Assembly: GCA_937925525.1 (NCBI GenBank)
Contig: CALALS010000073.1
Span: 1 to 17,147, forward strand
DNA from: an uncultured Flavobacteriales bacterium
GTDB lineage: Bacteria; Bacteroidota; Bacteroidia; Flavobacteriales_E; Vicingaceae
Direction: 5' to 3'
Length of the DNA stretch: 17,147 nucleotides
Under the pieces are notes generated by a model, which was given only the letters and a program-made list of their open reading frames with translations, made no database searches and was not told where the DNA came from. The first letter of the stretch is position 1; each line of letters begins with the position of its first letter. A program made the translations under genes and the position numbers. This document shows, piece by piece, positions 6,690 through 14,387 of this stretch.

Positions 6690-7970
6690 ATGATAATGAG
6701 AAACTTAATCCTATTTTTTCTTTTGTTCTTTTTATTTTCATGCAAGAAAAAAGACAATAGTCTTCCGAGCATTGAAGTTTATCAACCTGCTAAAAACGCC
6801 ACCATAAATGCGGGCGAAACTATTACTATAAAAGGGAAAGCAACCGATAATATAAAAATAGAGCACATACAAATTTGGTTAAAAGATGAATCAGGAAAAA
6901 TAGTAGGCAATTCAAAAACTTTATATGCGGACAAAAATGAATTTGAATTTCAAACGGGTTTTGAAGTTTCATCATTAACACCATCAGGAAAATATTACTT
7001 TCAAATAAAAGCAAATGATGGCACCAATGATAAAAGTGAGTTTGTACATGTCTATATAAATGAAGTTCCATTAACTGCTGAACACATCTGGTTAGCAAGT
7101 AATACGGGCAATCAAAGCAATTTATACGATTTTACAACCGGTAGCCCTGTTTACAAAACCAGTTTTGCCGGAGATTTTATAGGCAGTGCTTTTTTTAGTT
7201 CAAACAAGGTTTATGTAAATTGTGGAAAACACTACGGAAATTTAACAGGCTTCAATACCAAAACTAACTCAAATGATTGGGAAGTGCCGTGCATTCAAAA
7301 TCCTACATTTCCTTATTTTACTTCCATTAGCAAATCAATTGAAGGTAAAATTTTAGTATCTTATTACAATGAGCAAATTAATGTATATGATGCTCAAGGG
7401 ACTTTACAACGAACCATTCAAAATACTCCGGGATATTACTCCGAAATAGCTTTTTTAGACGAAGAAAATAATGTTTTAATTTGTCTTGAAAAACCAAAAT
7501 CTACAGGCAATAATTTACTTTCTGTTTACTATTATTCTAGTGGAGCCATTGCAAATCAAATGACGGTTAATGCTGATGTGAAAGGCTTTGCAAAAAACTC
7601 ATCAAAAATTTTTGCTTTTGGAAATGAAAATAATTCTATTAAAAAATACGCTTATCAATTTAACAATAAACAAATTCAGCTTGAACAAACCATTAATAGT
7701 GATAGTTTATTTTTCAGCTTTAATAAAGTAAATGAAGCAACCTATTTTGCTCAAAAAAATGGATTATACACTTTTATAAATTCTACCGACACCAAAAGCT
7801 TTATATCAAATAAAACTTATTCTTATTTCACTTTGGATGAAGTAAATGATGTTATTTATGGAATTAGAAATGATTCCATATTTAGTTTTAATCTATCTAC
7901 TAAAGTTGAAAGTTTTGCCTACTTTAACGGCAACACATGGAAGTCTATTGAAGTGGAATACAACAAATAA
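6690..7970 (+). CDS. lipoprotein with Ig-like domain and propeller-like repeats
   Basis: This 426-residue protein starts with a lipoprotein signal: a hydrophobic run (LILFFLLFFLF) then a lipobox with Cys18 and KKKDNS after it, so it should be lipid-anchored in the envelope. Residues about 26-130 resemble an Ig-like or cadherin-like domain (PSIEVYQPAKNATINAGETI, then KGKATDNIKIEHIQIWLKDE), of the kind found in Bacteroidota surface lipoproteins. The rest is rich in aromatic beta-strand patterns (HIWLASNTGNQSNLYDF, KVYVNCGKHYGN, SKIFAFGNENNSI, DEVNDVIYGIRNDSIFSF), which suggests a beta-propeller built from degenerate repeats. I do not recognise a catalytic site, and the function is unknown. ATG 6690 and ATG 6696 are both possible starts; both keep the lipobox. 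It has its own promoter and no close partner gene. Confidence 0.75.
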   Translation: MIMRNLILFFLLFFLFSCKKKDNSLPSIEVYQPAKNATINAGETITIKGKATDNIKIEHIQIWLKDESGKIVGNSKTLYADKNEFEFQTGFEVSSLTPSGKYYFQIKANDGTNDKSEFVHVYINEVPLTAEHIWLASNTGNQSNLYDFTTGSPVYKTSFAGDFIGSAFFSSNKVYVNCGKHYGNLTGFNTKTNSNDWEVPCIQNPTFPYFTSISKSIEGKILVSYYNEQINVYDAQGTLQRTIQNTPGYYSEIAFLDEENNVLICLEKPKSTGNNLLSVYYYSSGAIANQMTVNADVKGFAKNSSKIFAFGNENNSIKKYAYQFNNKQIQLEQTINSDSLFFSFNKVNEATYFAQKNGLYTFINSTDTKSFISNKTYSYFTLDEVNDVIYGIRNDSIFSFNLSTKVESFAYFNGNTWKSIEVEYNK

Positions 7971-8033
7971 CAACTATTAAATCTGCGAGCAATTTTATTT
8001 CGTATGTCCATTTTAAAAACAAAATAAACATAG

Positions 8034-8065
8034 TTGCATATTATCAATAAAATCCGTTAACTTTA
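8034..8065 (+). promoter_or_regulatory. promoter before the SpoIIE-type gene (TTG-N21-TAACTTTA)
   Basis: TTG at 8034-8036 and TAACTTTA at 8058-8065 are 21 bases apart, a good match to the Bacteroidota promoter layout TTG-N(17-23)-TAnnTTTG with one final substitution. The predicted transcription start is near 8072, about 16 bases before the GTG start at 8088. Confidence 0.5.
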
Positions 8066-8087
8066 GCAATAATTAGTCTAAAACTAA

Positions 8088-8387
8088 GTGGGAAGCATAC
8101 TTAAAAATATTCTTAAAAATTCAAGTACTAGAATTTTAATTATAATTTTCGTAAGTTTTTTAATTGTAGTTGTTTACTTTATTTCATCAAGTTATTATTC
8201 ACAGCTGACTAACCTTGAAGCCAAAGAATTAACCAAGCTTGAAAGCATTGCAAAAACCCTGTCTAACCAAATAGATGGTAGTATGCATCAAACGCTTTAC
8301 AATACGTTTAAAGAAAAAGACGCTATTACTTCCAACTCACTATTTACCAACAAATCCATTATCAACTTTTATCAACTAAAAATGTAA
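8088..8387 (+). CDS. N-terminal fragment of SpoIIE-type sensor phosphatase (frameshifted)
   Basis: This 99-codon frame starts at GTG 8088 and holds the membrane anchor (hydrophobic run RILIIIFVSFLIVVVYFISS at about 15-34). A polar sensor segment with a helical start (QLTNLEAKELTKLESIAKTL) follows, and the last family-like motif is KDAITSN around 76-82. After that the frame becomes unlike relatives and ends at TAA 8385-8387. Reading in the -1 frame across the same region gives TIYQQIHYQLLSTKNVNKIA followed by TTIYMLVYDED, which leads straight into the downstream frame. So this is most simply the first part of the gene at 8411-9565, separated by a one-base loss near 8337-8345 or by a sequencing error. 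No classic X XXY YYZ slippery site is visible there. GTG is the only reasonable start found near the promoter. Confidence 0.6.
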   Translation: MGSILKNILKNSSTRILIIIFVSFLIVVVYFISSSYYSQLTNLEAKELTKLESIAKTLSNQIDGSMHQTLYNTFKEKDAITSNSLFTNKSIINFYQLKM

Positions 8388-8410
8388 ATAAAATCGCCAC
8401 CACAATTTAT

Positions 8411-9565
8411 ATGTTGGTATATGATGAGGATGTACAAAAATTCTTTTATACCGTTTCAACTTCCGAAAATCCCTTTTACAAACATGAGTATGTAAAATAC
8501 CCACAAATATTAGTAGATAGCTTTAAAGTAGGAGCAACTATTCCTAGATACGAAACAGAAAACGGAACATGGCTGTCTGCTTTTGCTCCAATAAAAAATA
8601 AAGAAGGAAAAACTGTTGCAGTAGTTGAACTTGACCAACAATTTGACACTTTTATTGATGAAGTAAACAGTCAGTTTTTAAAAACCGCCATGATGTCCAT
8701 TATCATAATTATCATAGTGGCAGTAGTATTACTTCGTTCTATCAAAAAAATATTAATTAAGGAAGAGCAGACTAAACTAAGTTTAATAAATTCAAAGCTT
8801 GTTATTGAAGAAAAAACCAAAGAAATAGTTGATAGTATAAGTTACGCACAAAAAATTCAAAACTCTTTATTGCCTGATAAATCAATTCTAGATAAGTTTT
8901 TTAAGCAATCATTTATTTTATTTCAACCTAAGGACATTGTTTCAGGAGATATTTTTTGGATAAAACAATATGAAAATGAAGTTTATTTTTCCGTAATAGA
9001 TTGTACCGGGCATGGGGTTCCGGGAGCAATGGTTAGTGCAATTGCACATTACAATATTAATAGATGTTTGCATGAGTTTAAATTGCGTGAAACTAATGAA
9101 GTATTGGATAAGCTAAATGAACTAATATCCGATGCCTTTTCTAAAAAAGGTGCTGAAATGAGAGATGGTATGGACTTGTCTTTATGCAGATACAACCCAA
9201 AAACAAGAGAGTTACAGTTTTCAGGCGCTAACAATTCTCTTTATTTGGTTAGAAATAATGAACTAATAGAGCTTAACGCTTGCAAACAACCTATTGGAAA
9301 TTATGCTCAAGAAAAACCTTTTGAGTGTAAAAAATATGTTCTTGAAGAAAACGATCAGCTTTACTTATATTCTGACGGATATTACGACCAATTCGGTGGA
9401 GAAAAAGGGAAAAAATTCAAATCCAAAAACTTTAAAAATTTATTAGCGTCATTTTCGGGTAAAGACATGGAAACTCAACACTCGCTTTTACTCAAAAACT
9501 TTTTTGACTGGAAGGGAGATTTGGAGCAATTAGATGACATTTGTGTAATGGGTATAAAAATCTGA
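8411..9565 (+). CDS. SpoIIE/PP2C-type phosphatase with sensor part (C-terminal portion of a frameshifted gene)
   Basis: The frame reads protein-like from about 8339, and the ATG at 8411 is probably internal. It continues the sensor domain (YETENGTWLSAFAPI at about 47-61), a second membrane helix (MMSIIIIIIVAVVLL, about 94-108) and a linker coiled coil with KTKEIVDSISYAQKIQNSLL (135-154). It ends in a SpoIIE-type PP2C phosphatase domain. Metal-binding motifs are present: SGD (178-180), VIDCTGHGVPGAM (195-207), RDGMDLSL (251-258), YSDGYYDQF (320-328) and LDDICVMGI (374-382). The catalytic domain is therefore intact. In this family, common in Bacteroidota, an extracellular signal is thought to control a Ser/Thr phosphatase, often acting on anti-anti-sigma-type partners; none is encoded nearby. 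Whether the protein works depends on the frameshift. TerC follows 48 bp downstream. Confidence 0.85.
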   Translation: MLVYDEDVQKFFYTVSTSENPFYKHEYVKYPQILVDSFKVGATIPRYETENGTWLSAFAPIKNKEGKTVAVVELDQQFDTFIDEVNSQFLKTAMMSIIIIIIVAVVLLRSIKKILIKEEQTKLSLINSKLVIEEKTKEIVDSISYAQKIQNSLLPDKSILDKFFKQSFILFQPKDIVSGDIFWIKQYENEVYFSVIDCTGHGVPGAMVSAIAHYNINRCLHEFKLRETNEVLDKLNELISDAFSKKGAEMRDGMDLSLCRYNPKTRELQFSGANNSLYLVRNNELIELNACKQPIGNYAQEKPFECKKYVLEENDQLYLYSDGYYDQFGGEKGKKFKSKNFKNLLASFSGKDMETQHSLLLKNFFDWKGDLEQLDDICVMGIKI

Positions 9566-9588
9566 TTTTTTTCTGTCCCTTTAGTTTA

Positions 9589-9596
9589 TAATTTTG
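9589..9596 (+). promoter_or_regulatory. -7 promoter element (TAATTTTG) before the TerC gene
   Basis: TAATTTTG matches the Bacteroidota -7 consensus TAnnTTTG and lies 17 bases before the ATG at 9614. It falls in the 48-bp gap after the phosphatase gene, so TerC may be transcribed on its own. A clear -33 TTG was not found at the correct spacing. Confidence 0.4.
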
Positions 9597-9613
9597 CTCT
9601 CTAAAAGAATTCC

Positions 9614-10348
9614 ATGATAGATTTTTCAGCACTACTAACTTTTGAAGGCTTAATGGCCTTTTTAACGTTAACACTTTTAGAAGTAGTATTAGGTATTGAC
9701 AATCTTATTTTTATTTCACTAATTGTTTCAAGAGTAGAAAAAGAAAAACAACGTTTTACCAGAATTCTTGGTTTAGTTTTAGCACTAGTATTTCGAATAG
9801 CTTTATTATTATCAATAAGTTGGGTTATGAGACTTGACAATCCTATTTTCAATGCTTTTGATATTGATTTTAGTATAAAAGACATTATTCTTATAGTAGG
9901 GGGGTTATTTCTTTTATTTAAAAGCACCACTGAAATTAGGCATAAACTTACACATCTAGAAGATGATAATAAAGCTAAACCTAAAAACACAACTAATCAA
10001 ATTGGCTTAATCATAATGCAGATCATTGCCATTGATATGGTATTCTCTATTGACTCAATTTTAACTGCAATTGGTATGACAAAAGAAATTGGCATTATGA
10101 TTTTGGCTGTAATTGTATCAATAATATTTATGATAGTTTTTGCAAGAATGGTAGGAGATTTCATCAATGAAAATCCGACTATTGTTATGTTGGCATTATC
10201 TTTCTTATTGATGATTGGCACACTGCTTATTGCCGATGGTTTTCACTTTCATGTGCCAAGAGGATATGTTTACTTTGCATTAGGTTTTTCACTAATGGTA
10301 GAAGTTTTGAACCTGTTTTTATTAAAACGAATGAGAAAAGATAAATAA
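9614..10348 (+). CDS. TerC-family integral membrane protein
   Basis: This 244-residue protein is a multi-pass membrane protein of the TerC family. It has two characteristic acidic membrane motifs, EVVLGIDNLIFISL (about 23-36) and DMVFSIDSILTAIG (about 141-154), arranged as the family's internal repeat. I count about seven hydrophobic segments and a basic end (LKRMRKDK). TerC-type proteins have been linked to metal export (notably Mn2+ in several bacteria) and to tellurite resistance loci, but the gene here has no ter neighbours, so the substrate is not assigned; manganese handling is the best guess. It starts 48 bp after the phosphatase gene and has its own -7 element. Its stop codon lies in the arm of a hairpin shared with the convergent accA. 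Confidence 0.9.
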   Translation: MIDFSALLTFEGLMAFLTLTLLEVVLGIDNLIFISLIVSRVEKEKQRFTRILGLVLALVFRIALLLSISWVMRLDNPIFNAFDIDFSIKDIILIVGGLFLLFKSTTEIRHKLTHLEDDNKAKPKNTTNQIGLIIMQIIAIDMVFSIDSILTAIGMTKEIGIMILAVIVSIIFMIVFARMVGDFINENPTIVMLALSFLLMIGTLLIADGFHFHVPRGYVYFALGFSLMVEVLNLFLLKRMRKDK

Positions 10349-10364
10349 GAACTACCTTATTTAT
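10341..10364. terminator. bidirectional hairpin between terC-like gene and accA
   Basis: ATAAATAAG (10341-10349) and CTTATTTAT (10356-10364) are perfect nine-base arms around the loop AACTAC. Both stop codons lie inside the arms (TAA at 10346-10348 on plus, TAA at 10361-10363 on minus). The stem is AT-rich with only one G-C pair, so its strength is uncertain. Confidence 0.4.
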
Positions 10365-11323
10365 TTGGTATTATACACTCCCATTCCTGCAAATTTCTTT
10401 ATCCTGGCATCAATTCTCTTTTTAGGAGAATCCTTTTTTAAGGTTTTTAAATGCTTTTTAATTTCAGATTTAACCAACTTAAATGCTTCTTCAGGATTGG
10501 CATGAGCTCCACCAAGCGGCTCTTTTATAACGCCATCAATCAATTTGTTTTTAAGCATATCCTCTGCCGTTAACTTTAGAGCTTTGGCGGCATCTACTTT
10601 AAAATCCCAACTTCTCCACAAAATAGATGAACATGATTCCGGAGAAATAACACTATACCAAGTGTTTTCCATCATCAATACCTTATCTCCTATACCAATA
10701 CCTAAGGCACCACCTGAGGCCCCTTCGCCTATCACAATGCAGATTACAGGAACTTTTAATTGAACCATTTCTAATAAATTCTTAGCAATAGCTTCACCTT
10801 GCCCTCTTTCTTCTGCTTCCAAACCCGGATAAGCTCCCGGAGTGTCAATTAATGTAACAATAGGCTTATTAAATTTTTCAGCTAACTTCATCAACCTTAA
10901 AGCTTTTCTATACCCCTCAGGATTAGCCATTCCAAAGTTTCGGTACTGTCTAAGCTTTGTATTAATTCCTTTTTGTTGACCAATAAACATAACCGATTCG
11001 CCATCCATTAAACCAAAACCACCTACCATTGCTTTGTCATCTTTTACATTTCTATCACCAAACAATTCTATGAAATTTCCACCTGTCATTGCATTTATGT
11101 AAGCCAAGGTATATGGTCGTTCAGGATGACGAGATACTTGCACCCTCTCCCATGGGGTTAGATTGTCATAAATTTCTTTAGTAGTCTTAGCCAACTTAGT
11201 ATTTAACTCAGAAAGAGTTTTCTTCATATCAACATCACTCTTCTCAGATATCTCTTTTGCCTGATTAATTTGGTCTACCAATTCTTTAATTGGCTCTTCA
11301 AAATCTAAATATGTTGTTACCAT
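10361..11323 (-). CDS. accA: acetyl-CoA carboxylase carboxyltransferase subunit alpha
   Basis: This 320-residue protein is AccA, which with AccD transfers the carboxyl group from carboxybiotin to acetyl-CoA to make malonyl-CoA, the first step of fatty-acid synthesis. Length and signatures fit the family: LDFEEPIKEL at the N-terminus, SRHPERPYTLAYI (about 83-95), ELFGDR, the crotonase-like oxyanion loops LIDTPGAYPGLEAEERGQGE (about 158-177) and GEGASGGALGIGIGD (about 198-212), SVISPESCSSILW, then LKLTAEDM. The ATG at 11321-11323 gives the normal N-terminus. AccD and the biotin carrier are not in the window. It is convergent with the TerC gene and divergent from menA, with about 75 bp between accA and menA starts; TAATTTAG at 11342-11349 on the minus strand may serve as its -7 element. 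Confidence 0.96.
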   Translation of the reverse strand: MVTTYLDFEEPIKELVDQINQAKEISEKSDVDMKKTLSELNTKLAKTTKEIYDNLTPWERVQVSRHPERPYTLAYINAMTGGNFIELFGDRNVKDDKAMVGGFGLMDGESVMFIGQQKGINTKLRQYRNFGMANPEGYRKALRLMKLAEKFNKPIVTLIDTPGAYPGLEAEERGQGEAIAKNLLEMVQLKVPVICIVIGEGASGGALGIGIGDKVLMMENTWYSVISPESCSSILWRSWDFKVDAAKALKLTAEDMLKNKLIDGVIKEPLGGAHANPEEAFKLVKSEIKKHLKTLKKDSPKKRIDARIKKFAGMGVYNTK

Positions 11324-11397
11324 AAATTTTAATTGGGAGGGCTAAATTACAAATTCAATTACTAACATTGTACTCTATAAATAACAATCTTACTTTT

Positions 11398-12309
11398 TTG
11401 GCAATAAAACATTGGATATCAGCATTTAGACTAAGAACTTTACCTTTGGCATTAGCATGTATAGTAATGGGTAACGCTTTAGCACTGTCGCATATCTATT
11501 TTTCATGGAAGATATTTTTCTTAACTATTCTTACGACTTCTTTACTTCAAATACTTTCTAACATTGCTAATGATTATGGTGATTTTGTTAAGGGAACAGA
11601 TAACGAAAAAAGAGTCGGGCCAATGCGAACATTGCAATCAGGCGTAATTACCAAGCAGCAAATGCTAATTGCCATAATAATTCTAACTTTTCTATCTCTT
11701 TTTACAGGAATTTGGACAATTTATGAAGGCACAAAAGATGCTCCAATTCAATCATCACTTGTTTTGCTTTTCATTGGTATTGGTGCCATTTTAGCTGCAA
11801 TCACATATACTATTGGAAAAAAAGCTTACGGGTACTATGGATTGGGAGATTTTTTTGTGTTTATGTTTTTTGGTATAGTTGGAGTAATGGGCAGTTGTTA
11901 CTTACAAAGCGCTGAAATATTAATCATTAATCTATTACCTGCTTCAGCAATTGGGTTATTAAGTGTAGCCGTACTCAATCTAAACAACATGCGAGATATT
12001 GTAAATGATAAGGCTTCAGGAAAAAATACGATAGTTGTTAAAATGGGATTGTCCAACGCAAAAAAGTATCATTACTTCTTAATTCTATGTCCTGTTTTTC
12101 TTATGCTTTTTTTTAACTATTTAACTTTTTCAAGCTATATAGGCTTCATTTATCTTTTGGTAGTACCTATCCTATTCATTCATCTTAAAAAGGTTCAAAA
12201 AACTGATGTTCCTCAAGCCTTAGACCCTGAGCTTAAAAAAGTCGCCTTATCTACATTTTTTATTTCGTTACTTTTTTTCATTGGAGTAATACTTGACTTC
12301 CTAATATGA
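11398..12309 (+). CDS. menA: 1,4-dihydroxy-2-naphthoate polyprenyltransferase
   Basis: MenA attaches a polyprenyl chain to 1,4-dihydroxy-2-naphthoate, making demethylmenaquinone in the cytoplasmic membrane. The protein has about eight or nine membrane helices. It carries the two Asp-rich motifs of UbiA-type prenyltransferases: NDYGDFVKGTDNEKRVGP early (with the Mg-diphosphate-binding Asps) and NNMRDIVNDKASGKN later. The family N-terminus reads IKHWISAFRLRTLPLALA. No ATG is available there. TTG at 11398 gives MAIKHWISAF, a family-like start, and I prefer it; TTG at 11368 would add ten residues. The stop overlaps the menC start by four bases (ATGA), so menA and menC are translationally coupled. 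With menC and menE it forms the only menaquinone genes in view; menF, menD, menH and menB must lie elsewhere. Confidence 0.93.
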   Translation: MAIKHWISAFRLRTLPLALACIVMGNALALSHIYFSWKIFFLTILTTSLLQILSNIANDYGDFVKGTDNEKRVGPMRTLQSGVITKQQMLIAIIILTFLSLFTGIWTIYEGTKDAPIQSSLVLLFIGIGAILAAITYTIGKKAYGYYGLGDFFVFMFFGIVGVMGSCYLQSAEILIINLLPASAIGLLSVAVLNLNNMRDIVNDKASGKNTIVVKMGLSNAKKYHYFLILCPVFLMLFFNYLTFSSYIGFIYLLVVPILFIHLKKVQKTDVPQALDPELKKVALSTFFISLLFFIGVILDFLI

Positions 12310-13349
12310 AAGCATCTTGGAAAAAATATGATTTGCATTTTAAAAGGCCAAGCGGGACTTCAAGAGGAATTTTAAAAACTAAAACATCCTATTTTATTTT
12401 TTTGGAGGTAAATGGTTTAACAGGGATTGGAGAGTGTGGCTTACTAAAAGGCCTTAGCATAGATGATGTTCCGGAATATGAAGAAAAACTTAATGATGTG
12501 TGTCAACGCATTTCGATTTTTGGTGATGACGATACTTTACTAAATAATTTTCCATCCATTCAGTTTGGGGTAGAAATGGCTTTATATGATATAAATAATG
12601 GAGCTAAGAAAAAGTTTTTCGACAATCAGTTTTATCAATCGGCAAAAGGAATAGACATTAACGGACTTGTGTGGATGGGCACAAAAGAATTTATGCTGGA
12701 ACAAATCAAGCAAAAAATAGAGCAGAGTTTTTCTTGCATAAAACTAAAAATAGGAGCTATTGATTTCAATACTGAAATTGAACTTTTAAAAAACATTAGA
12801 AAAGAATATTCTGAAAATGACATTGAACTCAGAGTAGATGCAAATGGAGCGTTTTCTGCAAAGGAAGCCTATGAAAAGCTTTCTATTCTCTCCGAACTAA
12901 AAATACATTCAATAGAACAACCTATTAAACAAGGTCAATACGAAGAAATGGCAAGGCTATGTGAGACAACGCCTATCCCAATTGCACTAGATGAAGAGTT
13001 AATTGGAATAAACTCTTTAGAAAAAAAAGAATGGCTCTTAAAAAACTTAAAACCTCAATACATCATATTAAAGCCATCTTTAGTTGGTGGTTTTAAAAAA
13101 AGTGACGAATGGATAGATATTGCTGAAAAAAATAATATTGGATGGTGGATAACTTCAGCACTTGAATCAAACATTGGACTTAATGCAATTGCACAATTCA
13201 CAAGCTATTTAAACACAAAAATGCCGCAAGGCTTAGGTACCGGTCAATTATACACTAATAATTTTCCATCACCTCTAGTAATAGAAAATGCTAAGCTCTT
13301 TTATAGAAAAAATGAAGCATGGGATTTATCGCTTGTAATGAATGATTAA
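12306..13349 (+). CDS. menC: o-succinylbenzoate synthase
   Basis: This 347-residue enolase-superfamily enzyme dehydrates SHCHC to o-succinylbenzoate in menaquinone synthesis. The catalytic set is complete: KLK (Lys146 and Lys148), Asp178 in RVDANG, Glu204 in IEQP, Asp229 in ALDEE and Lys256 in ILKPS, that is two acid/base lysines and three Mg2+ ligands. TSALESNIGL near 283-292 is the usual C-terminal barrel motif. The N-terminal capping domain includes PSGTSRGILKTKTSYF with the substrate loop. Related dipeptide epimerases share the fold, but the position between menA and menE makes MenC the firm call. ATG 12306 overlaps the menA stop by four bases, and the end overlaps menE by eight bases. 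Confidence 0.95.
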   Translation: MKASWKKYDLHFKRPSGTSRGILKTKTSYFIFLEVNGLTGIGECGLLKGLSIDDVPEYEEKLNDVCQRISIFGDDDTLLNNFPSIQFGVEMALYDINNGAKKKFFDNQFYQSAKGIDINGLVWMGTKEFMLEQIKQKIEQSFSCIKLKIGAIDFNTEIELLKNIRKEYSENDIELRVDANGAFSAKEAYEKLSILSELKIHSIEQPIKQGQYEEMARLCETTPIPIALDEELIGINSLEKKEWLLKNLKPQYIILKPSLVGGFKKSDEWIDIAEKNNIGWWITSALESNIGLNAIAQFTSYLNTKMPQGLGTGQLYTNNFPSPLVIENAKLFYRKNEAWDLSLVMND

Positions 13350-14355
13350 AATTAACGGAACATACTACACTTCTTTAGAAGAGATTAAAAACACCTCATT
13401 GAGTTATGAGCTTATTCATTTTTTGGAGTTGTGGTTTAATGATGATGATTTCATCTCTATCAAAACCTCAGGAAGTACCGGAAAGCCAAAAGAAATAAAA
13501 CTGCTAAAGGAGCACATGATAAATAGTGCAAAAGCTACTTGCGATTTCTTCAACTTAAAAGAAAATCAAACAGCCTTGTTGTGTCTTCCCATTAAATATA
13601 TTGGTGGGCAAATGATGGTGGTAAGAAGCATCGTTAATAATTTAAATCTTATAATAACCGAGCCATCTTTACAACCATTAAAAAACATTCCCGAAAAAAT
13701 TGATTTTGCCGCTTTTACTCCTCAGCAGGTTTTCCATATTTTACAAGAAAATAAAGCAGCTTTTGGATTGATTAAAAACATAATTATTGGTGGAGGAGCT
13801 ATAGACATCAGCCTACAAAACAAACTCAAAACCTTTGAAAACAATATTTTCTCTACCTACGGAATGACGGAAACATGTTCGCATGTTGCGCTAAAGAAAA
13901 TAAATTCCGATAAAAAAGAATATTTTAATGCACTAGCCAATATTACTTTTGAAACAGATAATAGGGGTTGTCTAATTATTAATGCTTCAGGAATATCAAG
14001 TGAAAAAATAACCACCAATGATGTGGTTAATTTAATGAGTAACACCTCATTTGAATGGCTTGGAAGATTTGACAATGTAATAAACAGTGGTGGTATAAAA
14101 ATTTATCCTGAAGAAGTAGAAGAAAAATTACAGCCTATCGTTTCAAACACTTTCTATGTCACCTCAAAAAAAGATAATGAACTAGGAGAAAAATTAATCT
14201 TAGTAATTGAAGGAGATTTGATTGAAGAAAAAAAGGAAATAATTTTAAAAAAGTCTAAAAAGGTTTTACAAAAACATCATACACCTAAAGAAGTAATTTG
14301 TTTACCCGTATTTGAAAGAACACCAACTGATAAAATTATTCGAAAGAAGTTTTAA
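13342..14355 (+). CDS. menE: o-succinylbenzoate-CoA ligase
   Basis: MenE activates o-succinylbenzoate with ATP and CoA, the step before MenB ring closure. This 337-residue protein is a compact acyl-adenylating enzyme, shorter than the roughly 450-490 residues of many MenE proteins. The AMP-binding P-loop TSGSTGKPK is at 42-50, followed by a YGMTETCSH stretch (the adenylate motif) in the middle. WLGRFDNVINSGGIKIYPEEVE then marks the domain hinge, and the final PTDKIIRKKF has the catalytic lysine (Lys331). The N-terminal portion before the P-loop is cut down, which appears normal for Bacteroidota MenE. It overlaps menC by eight bases, completing the menA-menC-menE operon, and leaves a 32-bp gap to the next gene. 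Confidence 0.93.
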   Translation: MIKINGTYYTSLEEIKNTSLSYELIHFLELWFNDDDFISIKTSGSTGKPKEIKLLKEHMINSAKATCDFFNLKENQTALLCLPIKYIGGQMMVVRSIVNNLNLIITEPSLQPLKNIPEKIDFAAFTPQQVFHILQENKAAFGLIKNIIIGGGAIDISLQNKLKTFENNIFSTYGMTETCSHVALKKINSDKKEYFNALANITFETDNRGCLIINASGISSEKITTNDVVNLMSNTSFEWLGRFDNVINSGGIKIYPEEVEEKLQPIVSNTFYVTSKKDNELGEKLILVIEGDLIEEKKEIILKKSKKVLQKHHTPKEVICLPVFERTPTDKIIRKKF

Positions 14356-14387
14356 ACTAAACTATATATTTAACTGTTTTCTAGTCA

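Noticed and set aside
8300..8345. Programmed -1 frameshift in the phosphatase gene
   Set aside because: No in-frame X XXY YYZ slippery heptamer or downstream hairpin was found, and the only A-rich stretch is before the conserved KDAITSN segment, so a simple indel is preferred.
9601..9990. 129-codon minus-strand open frame opposite the TerC gene
   Set aside because: It lies entirely within or across the edges of a well-supported TerC gene, has no recognisable domain, and looks like a shadow frame.
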